A stretch of DNA of 64,000 nucleotides from Tetracentron sinense (GCA_015143295.1 CM026559.1:21590826-21654825); one strand, 5' to 3'; positions 30,709-42,393 are shown, counted from the first letter of the stretch. Notes: generated by a model from the sequence alone, not told the origin. Numbers and translations are program-made.

Positions 30709-31608
30709 TGTAACGGATAAAATTCGTAAAAACAACTCAGCGTTGAGGGACGAGCTCGTTTTTGTCGTTTTGTTCACGAAAGTGACACGTGGACACAAGT
30801 TGGGGTCACGTGCTTAAAATATCGGGGCCACGCGTTGTCCGATACACAACGATCCCGTTGTGCGCATTACGACGTCTTTGTTCTCTTGCAGAACAACGTC
30901 TCCGTTGTGACTTTGATGACGTACTCGTTGTCTAAAGCACAACGTGAACGTTGTGCTCTTGACAACGTCGTTATCGTTGCGCGAACGACGAGACCGTTGT
31001 CTCACCAACAACGAGGTCGTGCTGTGTTTTGAGGCATCTACGCCGTAACCGAGCTTGGGTCAACAACGAGACCGACTCGTAGGAGGAAGTGATCAGGAGG
31101 CGATCCATAATTCCGACAAGTGTGCCGAACTTCCCGTTTCGTGCCGAAAGCACTGTCTTGGCATTTAATGCTGGTCACTTCTACGTACCGTCCGATCCCG
31201 TCCGATTGGACTTAGGGGGGGCTCACACGTGTAATGCAACCGACGGCAGATATATCTCAGATATTTGGCAATGAGTGCTAAGACACGTGGTATGGAAACC
31301 TATGGCCATCTATGGTCATCGATGGCCATATCAGCCTTGCCCTATATAAACCCCGTGATTTTTAGTGCACAGGAGGATGATTGATGAACCCAGAAAAAAG
31401 AATACGTGTTCAGTGCTCCTAAGGCCTTGAGCATTTTTTTTCAGTGTTTGTTCTTGTGCTTACTGTTCACCATCTTCTACCCCTACTGACTTTACCATCG
31501 GAGTACAGGTCGGGGTGCCACACCCTCCGCTCCAACTTTCTGCCAGTAAACCAGGACGTGGAAGTAGCTACTGCTGACGCGTGTCCGTTCGGTAATTTTC
31601 CTCCCACA
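30709..31608 (+). repeat. Gypsy 3' LTR (900 bp)
   Basis: Same length as the left LTR, with seven substitutions and no gaps seen on direct comparison. It carries the same 12-copy CGTTGT/ACAACG cluster, here at about 30,834-31,081. Confidence 0.95.
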
Positions 31609-31613
31609 AAAGG

Positions 31614-31899
31614 TTTGGTCTTCACTCGGGAAGAAGGCCGTGCGATTGTGAAATTGTGTTGAATCCTTTGAGCCAGAGAGCTTAAGGCGGGGACGTAGGC
31701 GGGAGTGCCGAACCTCGAAAATAATTCTACCATGTTTGCTCTCTTTATCTCTTACCCTTTCTTTATCATTGCATAGTTGATTTCTATTCTTTGTTTAATC
31801 AGTTTTATTTGATATTCCACAAAAGGAACTAGAAAGAATTTTAATTTTGCCATAGACCCTATTCACCCCCCCCCCTTTAGGGTCCATTTACTAGACAAC
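31614..31899 (+). mobile_element. Copia (SIRE-like) 5' LTR, second part, and primer site
   Basis: This is the U5 side of the interrupted LTR. It has GGGGACGTAGGCGGGAGTGCC and GACCCTATTCACCCCCC, ends CTAGACAACA, and is followed at 31,901 by TTAGTATCAG, a decayed form of the TGGTATCAGAGC initiator-tRNA primer site. The end matches the solo LTR at 47,260 (reverse complement of TGTTGCCC...GGGTGAATAGGGTC). Confidence 0.75.
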
Positions 31900-31963
31900 A
31901 ATTAGTATCAGTTTTTGCACTCTATACATTTTTGGTTTAACAACCTTAGAGTAAAGATTTAAA

Positions 31964-32820
31964 ATGGTAAATGTTTTTGCAACTGGATTAGGAGAGGGCC
32001 AGTTAACTTCTAGGCCCCCATTATTCAATTGAGAGAATTATAACTATTGGAAAATCCGTATGATGTACTACATCCAAGCTCTTGACTATGAGTGTTAGGG
32101 AGTAGTCAAGGGCTCTCATCTTCTTATTAAAACTCATGAAGGGGTTCAATTACCCAAAATAGAGGAAGAATGGAATGAGGCCGATGTTAAACTCATTCAA
32201 ATTAATCAATGCTAGAGTTATTAGTAATTTGTATTGCGCTCTAAGCCCCCAAGAGTTTAACCGTGTCTCGGGATGTGACTTGGCTAACAAAATTTGGGAT
32301 AAACTCCAAGTTACCTATGAGGGTACTAACCAAGTAAAAGAAGAGAAAATATGAATGTTAGTTCATAAATATGAACTTTTTAAAATGGAAAAAGCTGAAT
32401 CTATTGGTGATATGTTTAATAGATTTACAAATATCTTGAATAGACTAAAGACACTTGAAAAAGTGTATTCCAATGCAGAAAATGTAAGGAAGGTGCTTCA
32501 ATCTCTACCGAAGCATTGGGCTCCAAAGGTGACTACAATTCAAGAAGCAAATGATCTCACCAAATTGGCTATGGACTAGCTCCTTGGTTCTTTCATGACC
32601 CATGAGGTCATAATGAAAGACCAATAAGAAGATGAGCCAAAAGCAAAGAAGGGTCTAGTCTTGAAAGCCTCTCAAGTGGATGAGAGTGATGAGGAAAAAA
32701 AAAGAGTGATGAAGATATAGCTCTCATGGCTAGAAGATTCAAGAAGTTCCTCAAACTCAAGAAGAACTTCAAGAAAGACTTTACAAGAAAGAATTCACTA
32801 AGTATCAAAGGGTGAAACAA
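31964..32820 (+). pseudogene. Copia gag (SIRE-like), broken
   Basis: The frame starts MVNVFATGLGEGQLTSRPP. It contains NYWKIRMMYYIQALDYEC, the classic copia Gag entry, and later LVHKYELFKMEKAESIGDMF and VLQSLPKHWAPKVTTIQEA. Stops after FN and CQ-like positions and frame changes around 32,100-32,350 destroy it. The longest intact piece is 32,355-32,579. Confidence 0.8.
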
Positions 32821-33330
32821 GCAAGAAAGAGCAAATCATTTGCTTTAAGTACAAGAAGCTCAGATACATCAAGACGGAGTGTCCACAACTCAAGAAGAAA
32901 GATCGGTTCAAAAAGAAAGCCATGAAGGCAACATGGGATGATTTTGAGGAAAGTGGCTCGGAAGACTCAAGTGATGAGGAGGTTGCTAATTTATGCCTTA
33001 TGACACTTGAAGATGATGAGGTAAATTCTTCCCCAAATGATACTCCTTCTTATGAAGATATTAGGGAAGCTTTTGATGATTTGTTTGTTGAATTTAGAAA
33101 AATGGCATCCAAAAACAAAAGTCCTAAAAAGGAAAATTCATCTCTTTTAAAACAGAATGACGTTTTGCAAAAAGAAAAGAATGATTTACAAAAGGAAAAT
33201 GAGTCTTCAAAAATTAAGGAAAATCTTTCCTTACCTCAAGACTCATCTAATGAATGTGATGAACTTAAAGCAAAAGTCAAGGATTTGACTAGCACCATTC
33301 TCATATTCACAATGGCCAAAAGAATTTAGA
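32821..33330 (+). pseudogene. Copia nucleocapsid / linker, decayed zinc knuckle
   Basis: CFKYKKLRYIKTECP at about 32,840-32,885 is a CCHC knuckle that has lost its second Cys and its His. An acidic segment (EESGSEDSSDEE) and a Lys-rich coiled coil (32,922-33,329) follow, as between Gag and protease in SIRE-type elements. Confidence 0.7.
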
Positions 33331-35285
33331 AAGATTAATAGGCCAACAAAGATATGTTTTTGGTAAAGCCGGACTTGGATATAACCCTTTTGCTAAGCAA
33401 GAGAATTATGAAAACTTCTTTACCAAACCATCTAGTTCATTAAAGACTCCTTCTAATGAATTTTATACTTATTATGGGAAGAAGGTAGTTAGGAAGGTTT
33501 AGGTTCCAAAAGGAACATACCCTCCCAAGACTAACCATGTAGGACCCAAAATAGTTTGGGTAACACAAAGAGGTACATAAGTTTTTCTTGGAGGTATGCC
33601 TCAATTCAAACTCCTCAAAGTCAACATGGTTCTTGGATAGTGGTTGTTTAAGGCACATGACCAGGAACAAGAAACTCTTTATTTCGATCACTCTTAAGGA
33701 AGGAGGGCATGTGACATTCGGGGACAACACAAAGGGGAAGATCATTGGTATAGGTAATGTTGGTAACAACTCAATTTTAATTGAAAATATATTATTTGTT
33801 GATGGATTAAAGCATAACCTTATTAACATTAGTTAACTATGTGCCAAGGAATTAAAAGTATCTTTTAAATCAAATATAATCATGATTAAGGATAAAGATA
33901 ATATTAACACTTTGTTCATTGTTCATAGAAATGAAAATGTGTATATTAAAGATTTTGATGAAATAACATCTCAAAACTTGATTTGTTTCTCGGCTATGAA
34001 TGAAGCTAGTTGGCTATGGCATAGGAGATTAGTCCATGCTAGTATAGATTTGTTATCAAAATTGTCTAGATATGAACTTGTAAAAGAATTACCTGAAACA
34101 AAATTGTTTAAAGATAAAATATGTGCGGCATGCCAATTAGGAAAACAAATTAAAACATCTTTTAAAAAGAAGAAAGAAATTTCAACATCTAGACCTCTTG
34201 AACTCTTGCATATGGATTTGTTTGGACCTAATGATGTTGCTAGCTTAAGTGGTAAGAAATATGTCTTTGTTATTGTTGATGATCTAGATACTCATGAATG
34301 TTATTTCTATCACATAAAAGTGAAGCTCCAATATTATTTGTAAAGTTTTGTAAAAGAGTTCAAAATGAAAAATGTTATTCCATTAATAACATAAGAAGTG
34401 ATTGAGATGGAGAATTTAAAAATCAGAACTTGAAAATTATTTTGTGAGGAAAATGGATTTAATCATAACTTCTCCGCACCAAGAACACCTCAACAAAACA
34501 GAGTTGTTGAACGTAAAAATAAGTTTTTACAAGAAATGGGTAGAACAATGCTAAATGAACATAAGCTACCTAATTATTTTTTGGCCGAAGCTATAAACAC
34601 TTCATGTTATGTAATGAATAAGGTTGTAATAAGAAACAAATTTAATAAAACACCTTATGAACTTTGGAAAGGAAGATCACCTAATATAGGATACTTTAAA
34701 GTGTTTGGTTGTAAATGCTTCATACTTAATGACAAACACCATTTAAAGAAATTTGATCCTAAATCCAATGAATGAATCTTCCAAGGATATTCAACAAATC
34801 GTAAAGCATATAGAGTGTTCAATAAGAAAACACTAGTTGTTGAAGAATCCATCCATGTACTGTTTGATGAATCAAACTCTTTTGAAAAAGCTAAAAATGA
34901 TGAAGATGAGATAGTTGATAAGGTAAATAATATATCTAAACATATCTCAAATTTGGAAATAAGGAAGAAAATGAAGAACAAGATAAGAATAATGATAATC
35001 CTTTAGAAGTTGAAAATGATGAAGAAAATGAAGATGAGAATGAATATCAACTTCTTAAGACATGAAAAACTATAAAAGATCACCCTAAATAACTCATACT
35101 TGAAAATATAGAACAAGGTGTTAGAACAAGAAGAAACATTTATAATAACCTTGCTTTCCTTTCTCAAATTGAACTTAAAAATACCAATGAAGTTATTGAA
35201 GATGAATCATGGGCAATTGCTATGTAAGAAGAACTTAATCAATTTAAAAGAAATCAAGTATGAGATTTAGTGCTTACACCAAATG
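33331..35285 (+). pseudogene. Copia protease, integrase and first part of RT, broken
   Basis: WFLDSGCLRHMT (33,630) is the aspartic protease active site. LWHRRLVHASIDLLSKL (34,013) is the pre-integrase region and LLHMDLFGP (34,205) opens the integrase core. RTPQQNRVVERKN (about 34,480), MLNEHKLPNYFLAEA and YELWKGRSPNIGYFKVFG continue it to about 34,860. After an acidic linker the RT begins (WAIAM, EELNQFKRNQ) and is cut at 35,285 by a solo LTR. Stops and shifts at 33,329-33,590, 33,836, 34,343-34,536, 34,773 and in the RT head rule out function. Confidence 0.85.
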
Positions 35286-37762
35286 TGTCGTGCCCCAAAA
35301 CCCCACCTAGGGGGATGTGAGATCTTGGCACGTGACTTACATAATAATTCATCCTGTTAGAAGCAATTACGACATACTAAAATATGGATATAAAAATTTT
35401 TCTTTAATTAAACCATCAGCTAAAATTCAAACTCCAGAATATAACTGAAAAGTAATAAATCCTGGTCATCCCTCCTGACTATAAACATAAAAGACTAGCT
35501 AACATGTGTCTCTAACAATTTAATTAAAGTCTTCCGGAATTTAAATGACCACAAAACAACTTCAATAATAGGGCCATCGATCAAGGTCCCTTTCTTCCTC
35601 GGGATAGTCACCTTTGGGTTCCTCGATGTACTCCTCTTCTTCCCAAGGCTCGGGTGCACAAATGTCAAAACTTGAACCTGCCGACAACAAAATTCATTGG
35701 CTGAGTAACAAGTTACTCCGCGTATATAACAGATCATAATAAACCATATAATGAATAATACTTTGCATGCATTTCATCACTTCATAAATCAGATTATATA
35801 TAGAATCAGAGTGTGGAAAGTAAACATGTACATTATGTCGATTTTTTTTTTCTTACTTTCTCACTTTTTGTTTTTTTCATTTTTTTTTTCATATTTTATA
35901 CATTATCATTTCATCAATACTCATTCACATGCATTTGTACTAAATAAAAATACCACTTTACCGTATAAGGAAAGGGGTTATTATATTTTACTTTACCGAG
36001 ATACCACCCTTCGTACATTATCCGGCACGGACGGCTTAGTACATTTTCCGATACGATGGCTTACTTACTTTGGCATACATCTCGCACTTTTTGATGGTAT
36101 CCGGTGGTGTACAACACAACATGCATTATCTTTTCATGTGCCTTTCTTTCTTACTTTCTTACTTTTCTTACTTTACTTTTAATCTCACTTCCATCTCATT
36201 ACTGTCTTTAATTTTTTTCTTACTTTTACAGGTTTTTCATTCGTTAGTACACAATGATATATCTCTTGTTTAAATTGCCCATAAGACTAACCGTCAAGGG
36301 CCATAAGACATCTCATCATAGCGTCCCATATCCCTATGATAACCAGGCCTAGGCAAGCATGACTTTCATCAGAGGTTCGTTTACCCAATGATATATCATG
36401 TATTAAGAAGAATAATAGAGATACACAACTTCTCACATTTCCTATAATTCGGCAAAACAACATCATAGTATTTATAATCACGATCTAATTTAAATGCCCA
36501 TGTCTCATTTTTGTCTAAACTAGATCAATATCCTAATTATACCACCTTTAATTAATAATAATTCTCATAAATTTTTAAACATAACATCAACTCACATATT
36601 TTTAAAATACTACAATTAAATTATTCATTCAATTCCATCCATCATCCCATTCTCCTTATGAATCCACATACTTCCATTAATTTTCCCAATCCCCTTGTTG
36701 AATCATAATTAATTTAAACGTGCTTCATCACATCAAAATCTAATGATTCAAAAATGATAAAACAATATGTTAAATAGGTATTCCATGTCCTGTTTTAACC
36801 ATCAAAGAATAATAAACATAAATTATAAATCTAGTTTTTTATACCCTATTTTAAATCATTCTCTAATAATAAATTGTGGTCATCATTATGGTTCTTCACA
36901 TCCTATTTTAACCATCCAAAAATAATTTACTGAAACTATAAATTTAGTTCTTCACATCCTATTTTAATCATCCACGAATAATAAAATAGATTCAAATATA
37001 GTTCTTCACATCCTACTTTAATAATTCAATAATCGGGATCATAATTTTGGTTCTTTACATCCTATTTTAACCATCAAAATAATGAAACAATATCTTTACT
37101 AAGTTCTTCACATCCTAATTTAACAGATCAATCATAATGAAACAAAATCATAGACATATTCATAGATCCTACCTATTCTTATATCTTCCTTTAGGTTTAC
37201 TTATTTTTATTCATTATTTTAGGTTGGTATTCAAAATATAGATCACTAGATCAGTAATTTACCTCACTTGATTGTCTCCCTACGATCTATCGCTTGCGAA
37301 TAGGTTCTACTTGATCTTCACGCCTCTTTTCTCTTTTTCTGACCGAATCTTTGAACTCCTATAGTTCCCTCCCCTTTTGATCTCTCAGAACCTCTCTATT
37401 TTTCTCTCTTTTAGGTTTAGAAGGCCTTAGAAACCTTAACCCACAAGTATAAGGGGGTATTTATAACATTGGGAGCCCTATGGACTCAAAACCCACGAAA
37501 ACGTGCAAACCAGCCACCAAACCGACGTTTTGGGCGATCAATCGCCGGCGTCGGTTTTTTTTTAAAAACTTTTTGTTCTTCTTTTATTTAGTGCAATTTA
37601 TCTCCATAAATTCACTAAATCGAGTAAATTAAATGATTTTTGAGATTCAATATTTTAATGCATTGATTTCTCCTAGGATTTACACATTATTTTAAGTACA
37701 TTTATTTCGATAATTTAACTCATAAAATTATGAAGACCGTGAATTAAATGCTGGTCATTACA
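35286..37762. mobile_element. Solo LTR, 2,477 bp, inside the copia RT
   Basis: It starts TGTCGTGCCCCAAAACCCC and ends TGCTGGTCATTACA. AAATG flanks both sides (35,281-35,285 and 37,763-37,767), and the copia RT reading resumes directly after the second AAATG. No coding content, primer site or second LTR is present, so this is most likely what remains after LTR-LTR recombination of a large element, probably gypsy. Low-complexity frames at 35,751-36,273 are not genes. Confidence 0.8.
36780..37150. repeat. ~62-bp tandem repeat inside the solo LTR
   Basis: Six units carry the phrase GTTCTTCACATCCTATTTTA followed by AACCATC and an ATAATAA stretch, with the best copies at 36,890-37,070. Internal tandem repeats are common in long plant LTRs. 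Confidence 0.75.
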
Positions 37763-37767
37763 AAATG

Positions 37768-39196
37768 ATAAATCAAATATTGGTACTGAATGGGTATTTA
37801 GAAATAAGAAAGATGAAAATGGTAATATAATTAAAAATAAAGTAAGATTAGTAGCTTAAGGTTACAACTAAGATTAATAGCTCAAGGTTACAACTATGAA
37901 GAGGGAATTGATTATGAAGAAACTTTTGCTCCAGTTGTTAGACTAGAAGCTATTAAAATGTTGCTTGCTTTTGCTAGTCATAAGAAATTTAAATTATTTC
38001 AAATAGATTTTAAGAGTACATTTTTAAATGGATATATATCGGAGGAAGTGTATGTTAAACAACATCCATGTTTTGAAAATTATAAATATCCAAATCATGT
38101 GTTTAAATTAACTAAGGCCTTATATGGTTTAAAACAAGCTCCTAGAGCTTGGTATGATAGGCTTACTGGATTTTTGATTGAAAATGATTTCATTAGAGGA
38201 AAGATTGACACAACTCTATTTATAAAATATAAAAATGATGACATGCTTATTGTACAAATATATGTTGATGATATTATATTTGTTTCTACGAATGAATCTT
38301 TGTGTCAAGAATTTTTTAAGACTATGCAAGATGAGTTCGAGATTAGCATGATGAGAGAATTAAATTTCTTTTTCGGACTTCAAATCAAGCAAACTAAGGA
38401 AGGAACCTTCATTAATCAAGCCAAATATACAAGGGAGCTACTCAAGAAATTTGGTATAGAGAATACTAAGGCAATTAACACTCCAATGAGTCCATCAACA
38501 AATCTTGACAAAGATGAAGCTATCATAAATGTTGATGAGAAGAAGTATAGAGGTATGATAGGTAGTTTATTCTATCTTACTGTTACTAGGCCAGATATAA
38601 TGTTTAGTGCATGCATATGTGCTAGATTTCAATCTAATCCTAAAGAATCACATATGACTGCTGTGAAAAGAATCTTTAGATATTTACTTGGGACAATTGA
38701 TATAGGACTTTTATACCCTAAGAACACCACACTTGAACTTGTTAGTTATTCTGATGCTGACTTTCCTGGATGTAAGGTTGATCTGAGTGGTACTTGCTAC
38801 TTCTTAGGACACTTCTTAGTTTCATGATTTAGTAAGAAACAAAATTCTATAGCTCTATCTACAGTTGAGGTTGAGTATGTAGCAACTGAGAGTTGTAGTG
38901 CTCAAATTTTATACATAAAACAATAATTAGAAGACTTCAAATTGTTCTATGATAAAATTCCAATCAACTGTGATAATACTAGTGCAATTTGTATGACTAA
39001 AAATCCTATTCAATATTCTAGAACAAAACATATTGAAATAAGATATCACTTTATTAGAGATTATGTTCAAAATGAGGATGTTGTGTTAGAATTTGTTAAC
39101 ACAAATAACCAACTTACTAATATTTTCACAAAACCCCTACAATATGATAGATTCAGTACTTTGAAAAGAGAATTAGGCATGGTTAGACAAAGTTAA
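37768..39196 (+). pseudogene. Copia RT (second part) and RNase H, broken
   Basis: After the solo LTR the frame resumes with NIGTEWVFRNKKDENGN. A 26-bp tandem duplication (37,845-37,870 and 37,871-37,896) then shifts it. The main open piece, 37,958-38,827, has FKSTFLNGYISEEVYVKQ, LYGLKQAPRAWYDRL and catalytic YVDDIIF. RNase H follows with SDADFPGCKVDLSGTC, a stop (LVS then TGA) before FSKKQNSIALST, another stop at about 38,925, and a final open part CDNTSAICMTKNPI to the tail GMVRQS. Confidence 0.88.
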
Positions 39197-39763
39197 ATTA
39201 AATGACCATGTCTAAATGCCTAAATGCTCAAAATGATGAATCTTGCTTGATTATGCTCAAAATGATGATATTTTGTTTTTTTTTTAAAAAAGAATTGGAT
39301 GTTTGATGGATATGTTAAATTAGTTTGGATGATGATTTAATGCTTGAAATGAATATTTGGATGTTAAATGAATAATTTAATGGAGAGAAATTTGGATTCA
39401 AAGTGAAAAATAATTTTTTTTCAGAGTCTGCTGTGCTGGACTCGTCGACGGGTATTGTTCAGAGTATCTCACTCGTCGACGACTCAAGACAGCTTTTTGC
39501 ATTCCACTAGCTGGTTAAGGCCACTCAGTGACGAATACTATTTTATCATTTTCACTCGTCGACGACTAGGTTCGTAAGTACATATACAACCCTAAAATCT
39601 GATTTTTTCAAAACTCTCAAAGCTTCTTCCCTCTTTCGAATACGAATCCTCCTTTCCTTCCAAGCCCTATTTCCTTCCCCAAATCATCCCTCATCTCATT
39701 CTAATCTATTCCAAACCCTCAAATCCTTCAAAATCTATTTGCCTTAATTCCCATTTGAGCAAG
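39197..39763 (+). promoter_or_regulatory. Non-coding region before the extra ORF, with LTR-like motifs and a TATA-like box
   Basis: CTCGTCGACG words occur at 39,441, 39,472 and 39,555, the same palindromic word found upstream of the TATA box in this element's LTR. TATACAA at 39,583 and a C/T-rich leader precede the ATG at 39,764. It may act as an internal promoter or be LTR-derived sequence. Function is inferred. Confidence 0.45.
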
Positions 39764-41888
39764 ATGCCTCCATGGTCATAGAACCTTGCTAAGGAACCAG
39801 AGAAGAAGACAAAGAACACCAAAGGAAAGGAAGTTGCAAGCTCTTTGGCACCGACCTCTTCATTCTTCAAATCCAAGAAATGAGAGGAGAGATTTCTAAC
39901 AATAAACCTGAAATGTGTTCCTGTTTACGGTAAGATTGCAAATTTTGATGTATTCAAGAACTATGGATTAGGTCTTATAGCTGATCTCTTCAAATCTTTA
40001 CATTGGACCTCCTTCCTAGAATCCAAAGAGTCCATGTACCCTGACTTCATGTGTCAATTTTATTCTCAATTTAAATATGTGATGAAAATAGATTTAATCA
40101 TAACATCTCTGCACCAAGAACACCTCAACAAAACGGAGTTGTTGAACGTAAAAATAGATCGCTTCAAGAAATGGGTAGAACAATGTTAAATGAAAATAAG
40201 TTACCACAAGTTCCTTAGCTCCTCAACCTTCTTTCTTCAGAAATCCAAAGGCCGCAGAGAGATTCCAATCCATTTTGCAGAAGCATGTTCCTATATACGG
40301 TAAGATTGTCAAGTTCTCCATCTTTTCTGAAAAAGGGTTAGGTCGTATCACTGACCTTTTTAAAGCCCTTCATTGGATTGCATTTCTTGAATCTCATGAG
40401 TCTTTGTACCCTGATCTCATGCGTCAGTTCTACACTCATTTCGAATATGATGAAAAATCCCTCACTATGTCATCCTGTATCCATTGGAAAAAAATTACCT
40501 TTCATAGAAAAGTTCTTGAACATATTTTTCATCTCCCTATTGGTGAATTCCAAGTCTACACCACTAATCAATGGGCTGTCCACCCTGATTTTGAATCAAT
40601 TAATGCCCTAAAACTTATTTGTGTAAACAAGGACATATTAACAGCCTTTCAACTCGGTCTAAAAATCTTACCTTAGAGGCTAGGTTGATCCATCATTTCA
40701 TCTCCTACAATATCATAGCTAGGGGAGGTGGTAGAGATTTTGTGACATTTTTTGATGTCTTCTTGATGTGGTGCATCCTCACCACCAAACCCATTGACCT
40801 ATCTTTTGTTTCCTTTCATGTCATGCTAGACACTTCCAAGAGAAACAAAGGTAAAGGTCATCTACATTTTGGTCAATCTCTCACCTATCTCTTTAAATTC
40901 TTCAAAGTCCTTCTATCACACTATCCTGATAAAGTAGTTGTGTCAGACTTTGACTACTACTCTATGGCTACTATCCAGAGAATGGGAGATGTCTGGATAG
41001 ATGAACACCAAGCTTGGGTCCCAAAACCCATTACTCCATCTGATCCAGCTCCTACTCCTTCAGTTGCTCCTGTTTCAGATCCCTTTACTTCTCCAGTATC
41101 TGCTCCAGACTCTACTCTAGTCATTCCTCCTACCTTAGTTCCAAGACCATCAAAGATTCCATCTTCCTCAACAGCAGCAGCAGAGCCGGAGATTGAGCCA
41201 GAGAGAGACATCCCTGAGCCTTCATTATAGAGAGAGTACTCTCCTCAGTTTGAGGATCCAGGACATTTTGATTTTCATGATTCTCTGAGGAGACTTGTAG
41301 TGTTAGAGGATGAGCCTGATGACTGGTCAGACAGCCTCCATGCCTACTAATATGGAGCACTTTCAATTTGAGACGAGGGAGAGTCAGCTGAGATTCCAGT
41401 CTAAGATCAGAGAGAGGATAACTGCTCTTGAGGCTATCATAGCCAACATTCAGTCAGAGATGAGAGAGAGATTCGAGGTAGTAGTCCCTCAATTGGATGA
41501 GATTAGCTATGATGGGGCTATAGTGAAGAACATGGTAGATTTTATTCTATCCCTGATTGAGAGAAAGGCAGTAGATGCCTTAGAGCATAGTGAGAGGTTG
41601 AGAGATGATGTCTCTAACATCAATCAAGCAATCAAAGTTCAAGGTTCCTACCTCCATCAGATTTCATCTTTAGTGGGTGCTCAAGCTCCGATCATTAATG
41701 ATACAGCTTCTCAAGTGGCTCAAGTAGCTGTTCAGCTTATGGATATTCGAGTCTGCATGTCACACATCCTAGTTCCTTTGGATGTAGAGGTTCCAGTGAG
41801 ACTTAGGGAGAGACCCCAGACTCAGTTTACTGATCCCAAGGACAAGGACAAGATCTCTCATAAGAGAAAGAGTGAAGAAGGAAAATGA
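39764..41888 (+). pseudogene. SIRE-type extra ORF (env-like position; putative plant transposon protein), chimeric and broken
   Basis: Copy A (39,764-40,079) has VPVYGKIANFDVFKN, ADLFKSLHW and SMYPDFMCQFYSQF. Copy B (about 40,206-41,888) has VPIYGKIVKFSIFSE, YPDLMRQFYTHF and HWKKITFHRKVLEHIFHLP, resembling the plant Transposase_32-like domain. A Pro/Ser/Thr-rich segment and a C-terminal coiled coil (41,310-41,888, ending KRKSEEGK) follow. Copies A and B are homologous starts of the same protein, joined through an integrase-derived piece (40,080-40,205). A frameshift near 40,650 and stops at 41,228 and about 41,348 break copy B. The role of this ORF in SIRE elements is unknown. Confidence 0.65.
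40080..40205 (+). repeat. Ectopic copy of an integrase segment
   Basis: This 126-bp stretch matches 34,446-34,571 of the same element's integrase at roughly 90 percent by eye, including RTPQQNGVVERKN and EMGRTMLNE. It keeps the family Gly (QQNG) that the resident integrase has lost (QQNR), so it probably came from another, better-preserved element. Confidence 0.8.
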
Positions 41889-42393
41889 AAATGAAGACTG
41901 TTTTTCTTATTTTTTGTTTGACCATGTGCTGAATGAATGTATTTCTTTTTGGTTGTACTTTTTCTTGGAGAAATACAAATTTATTTTTGGACCTACATAT
42001 TTTTTTTTGCATCTTTTTGATAATGCCAAGGGGGAGAAAATATGAACATGACTTGACTTTGCTTTAATGTATTTTTCCATGAACTTAAATGCCATTCCTT
42101 AACTTTTTGAAGATGTATGGATGATGAAATATATATATGTCTTGAAATAAATATGCATGTGTGAGAAAAATCGTGGGAATCTGCGGGAAGCTAAAAGGCG
42201 GCGACGTAGGCAAGTTGCTGAACCTCATGAACAAACTCGTATTGTTTGTATATCCTTATCACTTATCCTCTATTCTTATTACCTTTATAGTTTATATCTC
42301 TTGTTTAAATTGCCTAAACTCTATACAAGTAAGGAATTTTTTTTTTTAGCTCTGGAGGTGCATTTTAGCAAAATTTTTAGGTGCATGTTAGCA
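41889..42393 (+). other. Copia 3' region: purine tract and truncated LTR U5 remnant
   Basis: CCAAGGGGGAGAAAA at 42,026 is a purine tract typical of SIRE-type 3' regions. From about 42,190 GGCGGCGACGTAGGCAAGTT and TGAACCTC match the U5 part of the 5' LTR (GGCGGGGACGTAGGC, GAACCTC). The TGTTAGCC start and the U3 are missing, so the 3' LTR is deleted to a fragment ending near 42,330. No gene is present. Confidence 0.5.

Larger units (their letters stand above)
19858..31608 (+). mobile_element. Complete young Ty3/gypsy element, Tat-type, with antisense gene
   Basis: Two 900-bp LTRs (19,858-20,757 and 30,709-31,608) differ at 7 sites by direct comparison and start TG and end CA. AAAGG flanks both ends (19,853-19,857 and 31,609-31,613). 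A primer site follows the left LTR and a purine tract precedes the right one. The interior holds gag-pro, pol with order RT, RNase H, second RNase H, integrase, and downstream an antisense gene. A second (archaeal-type) RNase H and an antisense ORF after pol are known traits of the plant Tat lineage. At a commonly used plant rate (1.3e-8 per site per year) 7/900 suggests roughly 0.3 million years, an inference from that rate. Confidence 0.95.

Noticed and set aside
35751-36273. 143-codon Phe/Leu-rich frame suggestive of a membrane protein
   Set aside because: It lies inside a solo LTR and comes from T-rich low-complexity sequence. Hydrophobicity from T-runs is not evidence of a gene.
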